Shown here: positions 1 through 5,207 of the stretch, piece by piece
Numbering within the stretch: position 1 is the stretch's first letter
How the letters are laid out: every line of letters starts with the position of its first letter
NCBI GenBank assembly: GCA_903831335.1
Contig: CAIKXH010000059.1
Coordinates: 1-9,495 of the forward strand
Reading direction: 5' to 3'
DNA: 9,495 nt
DNA from: Candidatus Uhrbacteria bacterium
GTDB taxonomy: Bacteria; Patescibacteriota; Patescibacteriia; UBA9934; GWF2-40-263
Notes under the pieces: model-generated
What the model was told of the DNA's origin: nothing
The model's database searches: none
The model's input: the letters and a program-made list of their open reading frames with translations, nothing else
Translations under genes and position numbers: made by a program

Positions 1-546
<546 letters not shown>

Positions 547-736
547 ACCTTATTACCCGAAGGCAATAAGTTCAGCTGAAAAATAAGACGTTGCAATCAC
601 ACAAAGGATAAGTGTGATGCTTCTAGGCTCCTTATATAGATTCGCTTAATTGTAATGATCACGACAAGTCACATTTTAAACCCACTGGAGTGTGACCCCC
701 ATGTGGGCTAAACCTGAAAGACTGATTTGTAACTTG
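547..736 (-). other. 16S rRNA leader with two strong hairpins
   Basis: This is the transcribed stretch between the predicted start (about 736) and mature 16S. No gene is seen in it. Read on the minus strand it holds a hairpin at 593-620 (ATCACAC pairing with GTGTGAT, 9-nt loop) and a 9-bp hairpin at 549-570 (CTTATTGCC, loop TTCG, GGTAATAAG, one G-U pair) that ends 2-3 nt before the mature 16S start. A further CCCAC/GTGGG pairing is possible at 681-707. Such leaders normally pair with the 16S 3' flank for RNase III processing and carry antitermination signals. I see only a weak boxA-like TCTTT at about 716-723 and do not call it. The 3' flank is outside the window, so the processing stem cannot be checked. 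Confidence 0.6.
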
Positions 737-743
737 TGGCGGC

Positions 744-772
744 ATTTTATATGAGGTAGAAAAACCTGTCAA
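744..772 (-). promoter_or_regulatory. Promoter of the rRNA operon
   Basis: On the minus strand a perfect -35 TTGACA (767-772) is followed after 17 nt by a -10 TAAAAT (744-749). An overlapping TATAAA at 15-nt spacing is also possible. Transcription would begin near 736-737, about 190 nt before mature 16S. It is the strongest sigma-70-type match in the window. No A/T-rich UP element is evident upstream of the -35. Confidence 0.8.
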
Positions 773-820
773 GGGCTTTTGGGGAGAGAAATACCCAGTT
801 TTTCCACAGCTTTCTGTGCG

Positions 821-849
821 TTGACGAAACCGCGTTTTTTTCCTATCAT
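821..849 (+). promoter_or_regulatory. Promoter of the KH-domain gene
   Basis: TTGACG (821-826), 17-nt spacer, TATCAT (844-849), five of six matches in each hexamer. Transcription would start near 856 and leave an untranslated leader of about 100 nt before 957. The leader has a small hairpin (GCATG, loop CATC, CATGC, around 876-889) and two copies of AGCTAA (903-908, 915-920). The -35 faces the rRNA promoter back to back, about 50 bp apart. Confidence 0.65.
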
Positions 850-956
850 TTATGTATTAGTTTCTCTACTTCTGGCATGCATCCATGCTTGCATAGGTCG
901 ACAGCTAAAGAGAGAGCTAACAATTTCAAGAACTGTAATAAATGAAAGAAACCGCT

Positions 957-1307
957 ATGGCAGAAAAAGAATTCGACCAAGAATATGTTGAGTACGTAAT
1001 CCGTGCAATCGTAAACCATCCAGAAGACGTTAGTACAGAACGTATCGTAGACGAACGCGGCGTTCTCATTACTCTTCACATCAATCAAGAGGACATGGGA
1101 TACGTTATTGGTCGCCAAGGTCAAACGGCTCGTGCAGTACGCACACTTTTGAAAATCGTAGGAGCAAAGGCAAACGCCCGCGTAAACCTCAAGATCTATG
1201 AACCAGAAGGTTCACGCAGAGAGCACATGTCTACACGCCAAACAGAAATGGGTGCAGGCACGGAATCAAATATGGATACAACTTCTGTAGATGATCTCGG
1301 CATTTAA
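957..1307 (+). CDS. khpA: KH-domain RNA-binding protein, KhpA/YlqC-like
   Basis: A 116-residue protein. Residues 1-80 are a single type II KH domain: an N-terminal helix DQEYVEYVIRAIVNHPEDV, then strands, then the RNA-binding loop GRQG at 52-55 inside YVIGRQGQTARAVRTLL. This is the signature of the COG1837 (KhpA) family, whose members bind RNA widely, often with KhpB; the partner is not in this window. Residues 82-116 form a polar tail (EPEGSRREHM to SVDDLGI) that short KhpA proteins of about 80 aa lack, probably disordered. The first ATG of the frame is at 942 (adds MKETA). I prefer 957 because MAEKEFDQEY fits the family's start, but neither has a good Shine-Dalgarno site. KhpA genes often follow rpsP; here the gene stands alone between the rRNA promoter and a terminator. 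The family is sure, the symbol a little less so. Confidence 0.88.
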   Translation: MAEKEFDQEYVEYVIRAIVNHPEDVSTERIVDERGVLITLHINQEDMGYVIGRQGQTARAVRTLLKIVGAKANARVNLKIYEPEGSRREHMSTRQTEMGAGTESNMDTTSVDDLGI

Positions 1308-1316
1308 AAGAAAAAT

Positions 1317-1347
1317 AAAAACCGTTTGCGCAAGCGAACGGTTTTTT
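1317..1347 (+). terminator. Intrinsic terminator of the KH-domain gene
   Basis: An 11-bp stem AAACCGTTTGC / GCGAACGGTTT (one G-T pair) with a stable GCAA loop is followed by a T-run, starting about 10 nt after the stop codon. It closes a one-gene transcription unit. Confidence 0.9.
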
Positions 1348-1401
1348 GTTTTCCAGTTCAAAACAGCAATTTTATCCGCGAGTTGCAAGAGAAACCTCAC
1401 C

Positions 1402-1430
1402 TTGACCATTTCTGGGGATTTGAGTAACAT
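1402..1430 (+). promoter_or_regulatory. Promoter of the Ile-Phe-Pro tRNA cluster
   Basis: TTGACC (1402-1407), 17-nt spacer, TAACAT (1425-1430). The predicted start near 1437 leaves about 17 nt before tRNA-Ile, normal for a tRNA transcript needing RNase P trimming. There is no other strong promoter before the Phe or Pro genes, so the three tRNAs are probably one transcript. Confidence 0.55.
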
Positions 1431-1453
1431 ACCGATGCTTCAAGAAACATTGA

Positions 1454-1530
1454 GGGCGTGTAGCTCAGGTGGTTAGAGCGCGACACTGATAATGTCGAGG
1501 TCGGAGGTTCGAGTCCTCCCACGCCCACCA
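1454..1530 (+). tRNA. tRNA-Ile (anticodon GAT)
   Basis: A full cloverleaf of 77 nt with the CCA end encoded. The acceptor arm GGGCGTG pairs with CACGCCC, with A73. The D arm is GCTCAGGTGGTTAGAGC. The anticodon stem CGACA/TGTCG encloses the loop CTGATAA, giving GAT. The T arm is GGAGG-TTCGAGT-CCTCC. It reads AUC and AUU codons. It is outside the 16S gene side of the rRNA operon; whether a second copy sits in the 16S-23S spacer cannot be seen. Confidence 0.97.
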
Positions 1531-1608
1531 GTAAACTCTTTCTATTTATATGTAGTGAGTATTCACTTATACTTAAATAGGATTAGATCCGAAAAACCAC
1601 AAACCCCT

Positions 1609-1683
1609 GCCGGGGTAGCTCAGTGGTAGAGCGAAGGACTGAAAATCCTTGCGTCGCCAGTTCAATCCTGGCCCTCGGCACCA
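1609..1683 (+). tRNA. tRNA-Phe (anticodon GAA)
   Basis: Cloverleaf of 75 nt with encoded CCA. The acceptor GCCGGGG pairs with CCTCGGC (one G-T pair), with A73. The anticodon stem AAGGA/TCCTT encloses the loop CTGAAAA, giving GAA. The T arm is GCCAG-TTCAATC-CTGGC, with A instead of the more common G in TTCRATC. It lies 78 nt after tRNA-Ile. That spacer holds only a short AGTGA/TCACT hairpin (about 1554-1567). Confidence 0.97.
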
Positions 1684-1698
1684 CATTCAATTCACCAT

Positions 1699-1774
1699 CG
1701 GGGCGTAGCGCAGATGGTAGCGCGTCTGGTTTGGGACCAGAAGGTCGCAGGTTCGAGCCCTGTCGCCCCGACCA
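1699..1774 (+). tRNA. tRNA-Pro (anticodon TGG)
   Basis: Cloverleaf of 76 nt with encoded CCA. The acceptor CGGGGCG pairs with CGCCCCG; the C1 start is typical of bacterial tRNA-Pro. The anticodon stem TCTGG/CCAGA encloses the loop TTTGGGA, giving TGG followed by G37. It is 15 nt after tRNA-Phe, and the final A of its CCA is also the first base of the terminator stem. Confidence 0.97.
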
Positions 1775-1807
1775 CAAAAACCGTGATCCTTGGATCGCGG
1801 TTTTTGT
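1774..1807 (+). terminator. Symmetric intrinsic terminator after the tRNA cluster
   Basis: A 15-bp stem ACAAAAACCGTGATC / GATCGCGGTTTTTGT (one G-T pair) with loop CTTG. The A-run and T-run are built into the stem, so it could work in both directions. It ends 2 nt before the candidate -35 of the methyltransferase gene, so that gene needs its own promoter or read-through. Confidence 0.8.
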
Positions 1808-1808
1808 A

Positions 1809-1837
1809 TTGACCAAAGAGGTATGAATCATTATCGT
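1809..1837 (+). promoter_or_regulatory. Candidate promoter of the TlyA-type methyltransferase gene
   Basis: TTGACC (1809-1814), 17-nt spacer, TATCGT (1832-1837). The predicted start is near 1844, directly before ATG 1846, which would give a leaderless or nearly leaderless mRNA. The -10 is only four of six. The position just after a terminator and the lack of a usable Shine-Dalgarno site favour it. An AAAGAGG at 1815-1821 lies inside this spacer, too far from the gene's start codons to serve them. Confidence 0.4.
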
Positions 1838-1845
1838 ACGTGCAT

Positions 1846-2400
1846 ATGCAATTCGCTTCACGCGCCGGAGAAAAACTTGAACATGCGATCAAAACATTTT
1901 CGATCAATGCAACAGGGAAAACCTGTGCGGATTTTGGTGCGTCAACCGGAGGCTTTGTTGATTGCTGGCTTCAGCACGATGCGGCAAAAGTATATGCTGT
2001 CGAAACCGGATACGGACTTCTTGATTGGAAACTCAGAAATGACCCGCGCGTCATCGTCATGGAAAGAACAAACGCCATGCATGTGGAACTTCCGGAGAAA
2101 ATGGATTTCATTTCCATGGACACAAGTTGGACACGCATCGAAAACACCATCGGAAATGCCATGGCAAATTTGAAACCGGACGGTGAAATCATCGCTCTGA
2201 TCAAACCACATTACGAGGCTTCACCAAGACAATTGCGCAAAGGAAAATTACCAGAAGAACATGTTCCGGAAGTTTTGGTGAATGTTCGAGAAACCTTATC
2301 GAAATTCAATATCGAAGTCCTTGGTGAAACCGAATCCCCGATCGTCGGAAGTAAGGGAGGAAACACCGAATGGCTGATGCATTTAAAAATAAAAAAATGA
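1846..2400 (+). CDS. tlyA: TlyA/FtsJ-type rRNA methyltransferase, no S4 domain
   Basis: A 184-residue SAM-dependent methyltransferase of the TlyA branch of the RrmJ/FtsJ fold. Known TlyA enzymes 2'-O-methylate rRNA cytidines. Visible motifs from ATG 1846: SRAGEKL at the N-terminus (K10), SAM loop DFGASTGGF (29-37), then YGLLDWKLRNDPRVIVMERT (57-76), DFISMDTSW with D92, LIKPHYEA with K120, and GGNTEW with E175. K10, D92, K120 and E175 fit the K-D-K-E catalytic tetrad of the fold. Usual TlyA proteins are about 240-270 aa with an N-terminal S4 RNA-binding domain. That domain is absent, and a TGA at 1810 leaves no room for it. GTG at 1840 is an alternative start two codons earlier. It converges with the phosphoribosyltransferase gene, stops 5 bp apart. 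The family is well supported; the exact rRNA target is unknown. Confidence 0.88.
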   Translation: MQFASRAGEKLEHAIKTFSINATGKTCADFGASTGGFVDCWLQHDAAKVYAVETGYGLLDWKLRNDPRVIVMERTNAMHVELPEKMDFISMDTSWTRIENTIGNAMANLKPDGEIIALIKPHYEASPRQLRKGKLPEEHVPEVLVNVRETLSKFNIEVLGETESPIVGSKGGNTEWLMHLKIKK

Positions 2401-2405
2401 ACCTG

Positions 2406-2972
2406 TTAAGGCTCAAGGAGAAGTCGCTTGAGATAATCGTGTGGGATTCTCAATATCTCAAACCGGCGAATGATGTTTTCCTCTGCAACCCCTTCCCCCC
2501 TCCATCGCTTTCGAATCTTCAAAAGATTCTCAAACATGTCGAAGGGAAAAATGATCCATGAATCTGTAACTCTTGCATACACGTCTGGCGGAAGGATAGA
2601 GGCTGGCTTTGAGAAAATGGCCGCGGTTGTGATTTTATCTGCACCAAGCTTGGTCAGATATTTTTTTGCCCGAGTGAACGTCATGCCTGTGTCTGAGACA
2701 TCATCGACAAGAAGAATATGTTGACCATCGAGTCTTCCCCCGACGTCGAACAACATCTTTTCTTCTTTTTTCTGCTTGAGATCTTCGTAACTCGAAACAG
2801 TATAAGACGCGACTGGCAAGCTCAGAAAATCACTGAGAATTCGTGCGGGCACGAGTCCGCCGCGCGCAATCGCAATGACAAGATTCGGGTGCTCAGGGAG
2901 CTCTTTGATTTGTGATGCCATCATCATCAAATCACCTGTCACCTCTTCCCAGGTTGGGACAAGAAAACGCAT
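2406..2972 (-). CDS. Phosphoribosyltransferase, COG2236/hypoxanthine-guanine type
   Basis: A 188-residue type I phosphoribosyltransferase. The PRPP-binding motif is ILLVDDVSDTGMTF at 86-99, with the two acidic residues (D90, D91) and the following TGMT loop. The pyrophosphate loop is IARGGLVPARI at 35-45. The segment DSWIIFPFD (137-145) matches the aromatic base-stacking region of the COG2236 / Gpt-like purine enzymes, which make nucleotide monophosphates from hypoxanthine, guanine or xanthine and PRPP. The exact base cannot be read from sequence. The last 45 residues are helical and basic (LLKIRKRWRGEG, IIRRFEILR). The start at 2972 is fixed by a good Shine-Dalgarno GAGGTG (2977-2982) 4 nt before ATG. 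It has its own promoter. No terminator is seen at its end: a CTCAAG/CTTGAG hairpin (2412-2432) lies inside its last codons but is not followed closely by a T-run. Confidence 0.88.
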   Translation of the reverse strand: MRFLVPTWEEVTGDLMMMASQIKELPEHPNLVIAIARGGLVPARILSDFLSLPVASYTVSSYEDLKQKKEEKMLFDVGGRLDGQHILLVDDVSDTGMTFTRAKKYLTKLGADKITTAAIFSKPASILPPDVYARVTDSWIIFPFDMFENLLKIRKRWRGEGVAEENIIRRFEILRIPHDYLKRLLLEP

Positions 2973-3005
2973 TATTCACCTCGGTTGTCTAAGGAACGTG
3001 GGTTG

Positions 3006-3034
3006 AGTATGGCAAATTTTAAAAAAAGAATCAA
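3006..3034 (-). promoter_or_regulatory. Promoter of the phosphoribosyltransferase gene
   Basis: Minus strand TTGATT (3029-3034), 17-nt spacer, CATACT (3006-3011), four of six matches each. The start would be near 2999, giving a 27-nt leader carrying the GAGGTG ribosome-binding site. It sits just after the terminator of the upstream gene. Confidence 0.5.
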
Positions 3035-3049
3035 TAGTTTTAACTCAAT

Positions 3050-3080
3050 AAAAAAACTCCGAACAAATCATTGTTTGGAG
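3050..3080 (-). terminator. Intrinsic terminator of the zinc-ribbon gene
   Basis: On the minus strand the 10-bp stem CTCCAAACAA / TTGTTCGGAG (one wobble pair), loop TGAT, is followed directly by seven T. It begins about 10 nt after the stop codon at 3091 and separates this gene from the phosphoribosyltransferase unit. Confidence 0.88.
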
Positions 3081-3090
3081 CAAGCTTGGT

Positions 3091-3585
3091 CTAAATACGA
3101 GTCGCGATCATGTACCACCGACTCTGCTCTGCGGACATCTGATGCGTCACCTGACAATTGGGATATCTGGGACATCCCCAAAATTTCATTTTTGTCCTGG
3201 AGTTTGTACGCGCAACGAACGGAATGTTGTGATTGGGACAACGCGGGGTTGTCTCTTCCAACTTTTTGATGGCATGCAACTTTTCAGAAGCCGCCGCTGT
3301 CTCAAGAACCGGTTTTCCGTCTGTCTCTCTTTGATACTCTTCCTCAGAGATTTCCATCACACTTCCCAGCGTCACATCCCTCGCAGGACGAAACGGATTG
3401 AAATTCTGGTAAAGCGAAACGGAAAGTCGAACGAATTTCCCATTCTGTTTCGCAACAACGGTTTCATCCGTTTTCTCATTTTCATATCCGCGACGCTCTT
3501 CCTCGTGCGAATATTGAATGACAACGATGTCTGAAAAACCAAGCCTCAGATAATCCAAAATGAACTCACTCCACGTACCTGCCAT
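3091..3585 (-). CDS. Uncharacterised protein with C-terminal topoisomerase-like zinc ribbon
   Basis: A 164-residue protein I cannot assign to a named family. The start at 3585 is fixed by a perfect AGGAGG (3590-3595) 4 nt before ATG; the frame runs 60 codons further upstream, through the promoter, into the tRNA-Gly gene and is not coding there. Residues 1-110 (MAGTWSEFILDYLRLGFSDI at the start) look like a mixed alpha/beta domain with a charged middle (HEEERRGYENEKTDE), with no signal peptide or membrane segment. Residues 116-144 form a zinc ribbon: C116-P-N-H119, then C138-x5-C144 within FWGCPRYPNC. This is the pattern of the small zinc ribbons at the C-terminus of bacterial DNA topoisomerase I (CPxC to FxGCxxYPxC), with the second Cys replaced by His. 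A nucleic-acid-binding or other zinc-dependent role is inference. It forms a one-gene unit with its own promoter and terminator. Confidence 0.82.
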   Translation of the reverse strand: MAGTWSEFILDYLRLGFSDIVVIQYSHEEERRGYENEKTDETVVAKQNGKFVRLSVSLYQNFNPFRPARDVTLGSVMEISEEEYQRETDGKPVLETAAASEKLHAIKKLEETTPRCPNHNIPFVARTNSRTKMKFWGCPRYPNCQVTHQMSAEQSRWYMIATRI

Positions 3586-3613
3586 GATGCCTCCTGTCTG
3601 ATGTGGCGCGATG

Positions 3614-3642
3614 ATCGTGCACGATTTGTGACGTTTTGTCAA
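3614..3642 (-). promoter_or_regulatory. Promoter with overlapping palindrome upstream of the zinc-ribbon gene
   Basis: Minus strand perfect -35 TTGACA (3637-3642), 17-nt spacer, weak -10 CACGAT (3614-3619). The start near 3607 leaves a 22-nt leader with the AGGAGG site. A perfect 12-bp palindrome ATCGTGCACGAT (3614-3625) covers the -10 completely. A strong -35 with a poor -10 inside a palindrome is how a repressor- or activator-controlled promoter often looks; the controlling protein is not identified. Confidence 0.5.
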
Positions 3643-3692
3643 TGGTAAAAACCTGTCTTCTCCAACCAAATGAGATGACAAGCATGGGTACG

Positions 3693-3733
3693 AAAAAAAC
3701 AAAAACACTCTTCCGAAGAAGAGTGTTTTTGTT
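3693..3733 (-). terminator. Intrinsic terminator of tRNA-Gly
   Basis: On the minus strand a 16-bp stem AACAAAAACACTCTTC / GAAGAGTGTTTTTGTT with a UUCG loop is followed by more T (3693-3697). Its first base (3733) is the last A of the encoded CCA, so the stem abuts the mature tRNA 3' end. Confidence 0.92.
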
Positions 3734-3807
3734 GGAGCGGGTAGCGGGAATCGAACCCGCATCATCAGTTTGGAAAACTGAGATAATAACCACTATACGA
3801 TACCCGC
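3733..3807 (-). tRNA. tRNA-Gly (anticodon TCC)
   Basis: 75 nt with encoded CCA. The acceptor GCGGGTA pairs with TACCCGC, with T73 as usual for bacterial tRNA-Gly. The anticodon stem TCAGT/ACTGA encloses the loop TTTCCAA, giving TCC, which reads GGA and GGG. The T arm is GCGGG-TTCGATT-CCCGC. From memory it is very close to E. coli glyT, including the length and the ATCGTATA D-arm start. It is transcribed alone between ruvC and the zinc-ribbon gene. Confidence 0.97.
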
Positions 3808-3822
3808 CTGATGTGACGATAT

Positions 3823-3849
3823 ATTATAAGATCTGCCGATTCTTGGCAA
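3823..3849 (-). promoter_or_regulatory. Promoter of tRNA-Gly
   Basis: Minus strand TTGCCA (3844-3849), 15-nt spacer, perfect TATAAT (3823-3828). The start near 3816 leaves about 9 nt before the tRNA. The spacer is short, but the -10 is the only perfect TATAAT I found in a promoter position in the window. It lies in the 47-nt gap after the ruvC stop. Confidence 0.6.
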
Positions 3850-3854
3850 GAGTC

Positions 3855-4340
3855 CTAGAATCTACGTCCTACAGCTGTAAGAGCGATCGCAAGGGCGTCT
3901 GCGGCGTCGTCTGGGCGTGGAATCTGTTTCAAACCGAGCAGATGCTGAACCATTTTTTGCATCCCCTGTTTTGTGGCTTTTCCATCCCCTGTTGTGGTCT
4001 TTTTAATTTGTGCGGGGGTAAACTCGACAATTGGAACACCTTGCTCAGCGCAGAGCAATCGAACCACTCCACGAACCTCAGAAACATGCATGGCAGTTGT
4101 AGAACTCTTTCCAAAAAAGAGTTTTTCGATTCCAATCAAGTCTGGTTTGTGTTCTTTCAGGATTGCACGAATATCTTCTGCGATCTGAACGAGTCGTTCA
4201 TCGAACGTATCCGTCGACTTTGTTGTAATCACACCATAGTCGATGAGTCGCGCCGCCATACCCTCCACACGAATCAACCCAAAACCCATGCGGCCGAAGC
4301 CGGGGTCAATGCCGAGAATTGTTTGAGGATGTTGGGGCAT
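3855..4340 (-). CDS. ruvC: Crossover junction endodeoxyribonuclease RuvC
   Basis: A 161-residue Holliday-junction resolvase, which acts as a dimer with RuvAB in recombination repair. All four acidic catalytic residues are present: D12 in LGIDPG, E72 in IGIEKLFF, and D145 and D148 in PDDAADALAIAL. The basic segment TTTGDGKATKQGMQKMV (115-131) is the usual DNA-contact stretch. The length is normal (E. coli RuvC has 173). I chose ATG 4340 (MPQHPQTILGIDPG). An in-frame ATG at 4370 would add ten residues (MTPPRNDIIF), but it lies inside the hairpin repeat and looks accidental. There is no Shine-Dalgarno before 4340. yebC lies directly upstream on the same strand, a widely conserved neighbourhood, but the 132-bp gap is almost filled by the repeat. 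ruvA and ruvB are not in the window. Confidence 0.95.
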   Translation of the reverse strand: MPQHPQTILGIDPGFGRMGFGLIRVEGMAARLIDYGVITTKSTDTFDERLVQIAEDIRAILKEHKPDLIGIEKLFFGKSSTTAMHVSEVRGVVRLLCAEQGVPIVEFTPAQIKKTTTGDGKATKQGMQKMVQHLLGLKQIPRPDDAADALAIALTAVGRRF

Positions 4341-4344
4341 AAAT

Positions 4345-4373
4345 ATTATGTCATTGCGAGGAGGAGTCATCGA
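4345..4373 (-). promoter_or_regulatory. Candidate ruvC promoter partly made of repeat sequence
   Basis: Minus strand -10 CATAAT (4345-4350, five of six) lies 4 nt before ATG 4340, with a poor -35 TCGATG (4368-4373) at 17 nt. The first two bases of the -10 and the whole -35 belong to the repeat end. A start here would make ruvC mRNA leaderless. The -35 matches only three of six, so this is tentative. Confidence 0.3.
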
Positions 4374-4467
4374 CGACGAAGCAATCTTTTCGTCTCGAGA
4401 GAGATCTCTCCTTCGTCGAGATGACGCAGGGAAAGATTGCTTCGTCGTCGAACTCCTCGCAATGACA
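4349..4467. repeat. 119-bp hairpin repeat (MITE- or BIME-like) between yebC and ruvC
   Basis: The ends are a perfect 15-bp inverted repeat: TGTCATTGCGAGGAG (4349-4363) and CTCCTCGCAATGACA (4453-4467). Inside them a second perfect 20-bp pair lies at 4370-4389 and 4432-4451 (core GACGAAGCAATCTTT). The centre has weaker pairing plus the 12-bp palindrome GAGAGATCTCTC (4399-4410). Almost the whole element can fold into one long stem. The left arm has 6 unpaired bases between the two pairs, the right arm 1. I see no open reading frame of its own and no clear target-site duplication. TCATTGCGAGG and GAAGCAATCT are, from memory, the ends of dispersed intergenic repeats in many bacterial genomes. Mobility is inference; a second copy in this genome would be needed. 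Confidence 0.9.
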
Positions 4468-4472
4468 AGAGT

Positions 4473-5198
4473 TCATTTCACATTCGTATACACCACATCC
4501 ACATCTTCCAACTCATCTAAAATATCCATGAGCTTATCGAATGCTTTTTGGGTTTCAGGATCATTGATCGTCATGAGTTCCTTTGCGCGAAATTCTATTT
4601 CTGCGCCATCGACTTTTAATTTCAGTCCTTCAATCGCATCTAATACTTTTTTCAATTGATCTGGCGGACAGATCACTTGCATCACACCATCTTCTTCTTT
4701 GATATCTTCTGCGCCTGCATCAATCACCGCAAGCTCAAATGTATCATGATCATCAATGATGCTTGCATCCGCAATTGTGAGCACGCCTTTTTTCTCAAAC
4801 ATCCACATCACACTTCCAAGGTTTCCCATGATCCCTTCATGCTTATTCACCGCTGTACGAATTTCACAAATAGATCTGTTGCGATTGTCTGTTAGGGACT
4901 TGATAATCAAAGCTGTTCCCCCAGGACCGAAACCTTCATAGATGATTTCTTCAATCGCCCCTGCGCCTTCTGCACCTGTTCCGCGCTTAATCGCTCGATC
5001 AATATTATCCTTTGGAAGGTTCACGGCCTTTGCCTGATCAATCGCCACACGCAATTGAAAATTAAATGACGGATCTCCCCCACCGTCCCGTGCAGCAACG
5101 GTTATCAGCTTTGCAAGTTTCGCAAACTGAGAAGAACGCACACTGTCAGCTGCGCCTTTTTTCTTGGCAATCGTATGCCATTTGGAGTGTCCAGACAT
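4473..5198 (-). CDS. yebC: YebC/PmpR/TACO1-family translation factor
   Basis: A 241-residue full-length member of the YebC family. The hallmark N-terminus MSGHSKWHTIAKKKGAAD (1-18) is present. So are the RVAIDQAKAVNLPKDNIDRA (50-69) segment, the YEGFGPGG loop (87-94) and TDNRNRS followed by RTAVNKHEG. The family has been described as transcriptional regulators (PmpR) and, for TACO1 and bacterial YebC, as ribosome-associated factors that help translation of difficult stretches such as prolines. The second half carries the usual acidic alpha/beta domains, ending LEDVDVVYTNVK. The ATG at 5198 has no Shine-Dalgarno (CCCCT precedes it). A candidate promoter lies so close that the mRNA may have almost no leader. 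ruvC follows on the same strand after the hairpin repeat, so the usual yebC-ruvC unit is interrupted by it. Confidence 0.96.
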   Translation of the reverse strand: MSGHSKWHTIAKKKGAADSVRSSQFAKLAKLITVAARDGGGDPSFNFQLRVAIDQAKAVNLPKDNIDRAIKRGTGAEGAGAIEEIIYEGFGPGGTALIIKSLTDNRNRSICEIRTAVNKHEGIMGNLGSVMWMFEKKGVLTIADASIIDDHDTFELAVIDAGAEDIKEEDGVMQVICPPDQLKKVLDAIEGLKLKVDGAEIEFRAKELMTINDPETQKAFDKLMDILDELEDVDVVYTNVK

Positions 5199-5207
5199 AG
5201 GGGAAAA

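Noticed and set aside
712..724. boxA-like antitermination signal in the 16S leader
   Set aside because: Only the core TCTTT matches, which is too little to call.
800..808. TTTTCCACA, a match to the DnaA-box pattern TTWTNCACA
   Set aside because: It is a single site with no cluster, no AT-rich unwinding region and no dnaA or dnaN nearby, so an origin is not supported. It also belongs to a small CACAG/CTGTG hairpin.
1583..1861. A minus-strand reading frame of 92 codons containing RARIELATQGFSVLRSTTELP
   Set aside because: It is the antisense of the Phe and Pro tRNA genes. This peptide is a familiar false annotation created by tRNA sequences.
2412..2432. CTCAAG/CTTGAG hairpin near the end of the phosphoribosyltransferase gene
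   Set aside because: It is inside the coding region with a 9-nt loop, and the T-rich stretch on the minus strand is too far downstream for an intrinsic terminator.
2985..3269. A 94-codon plus-strand frame beginning MSKERGLSMANF
   Set aside because: It covers the phosphoribosyltransferase promoter, the minus-strand terminator and the antisense of the zinc-ribbon domain; it has no domain of its own.
3586..3765. A 60-codon upstream extension of the zinc-ribbon gene
   Set aside because: It overlaps tRNA-Gly, its terminator and the promoter. The AGGAGG at 3590-3595 fixes the start at 3585.
3636..4424. A 262-codon plus-strand open frame
   Set aside because: It runs antisense through tRNA-Gly, ruvC and the hairpin repeat, its peptide is Cys/His/Arg-rich with no domain, and ruvC on the other strand has complete catalytic motifs.
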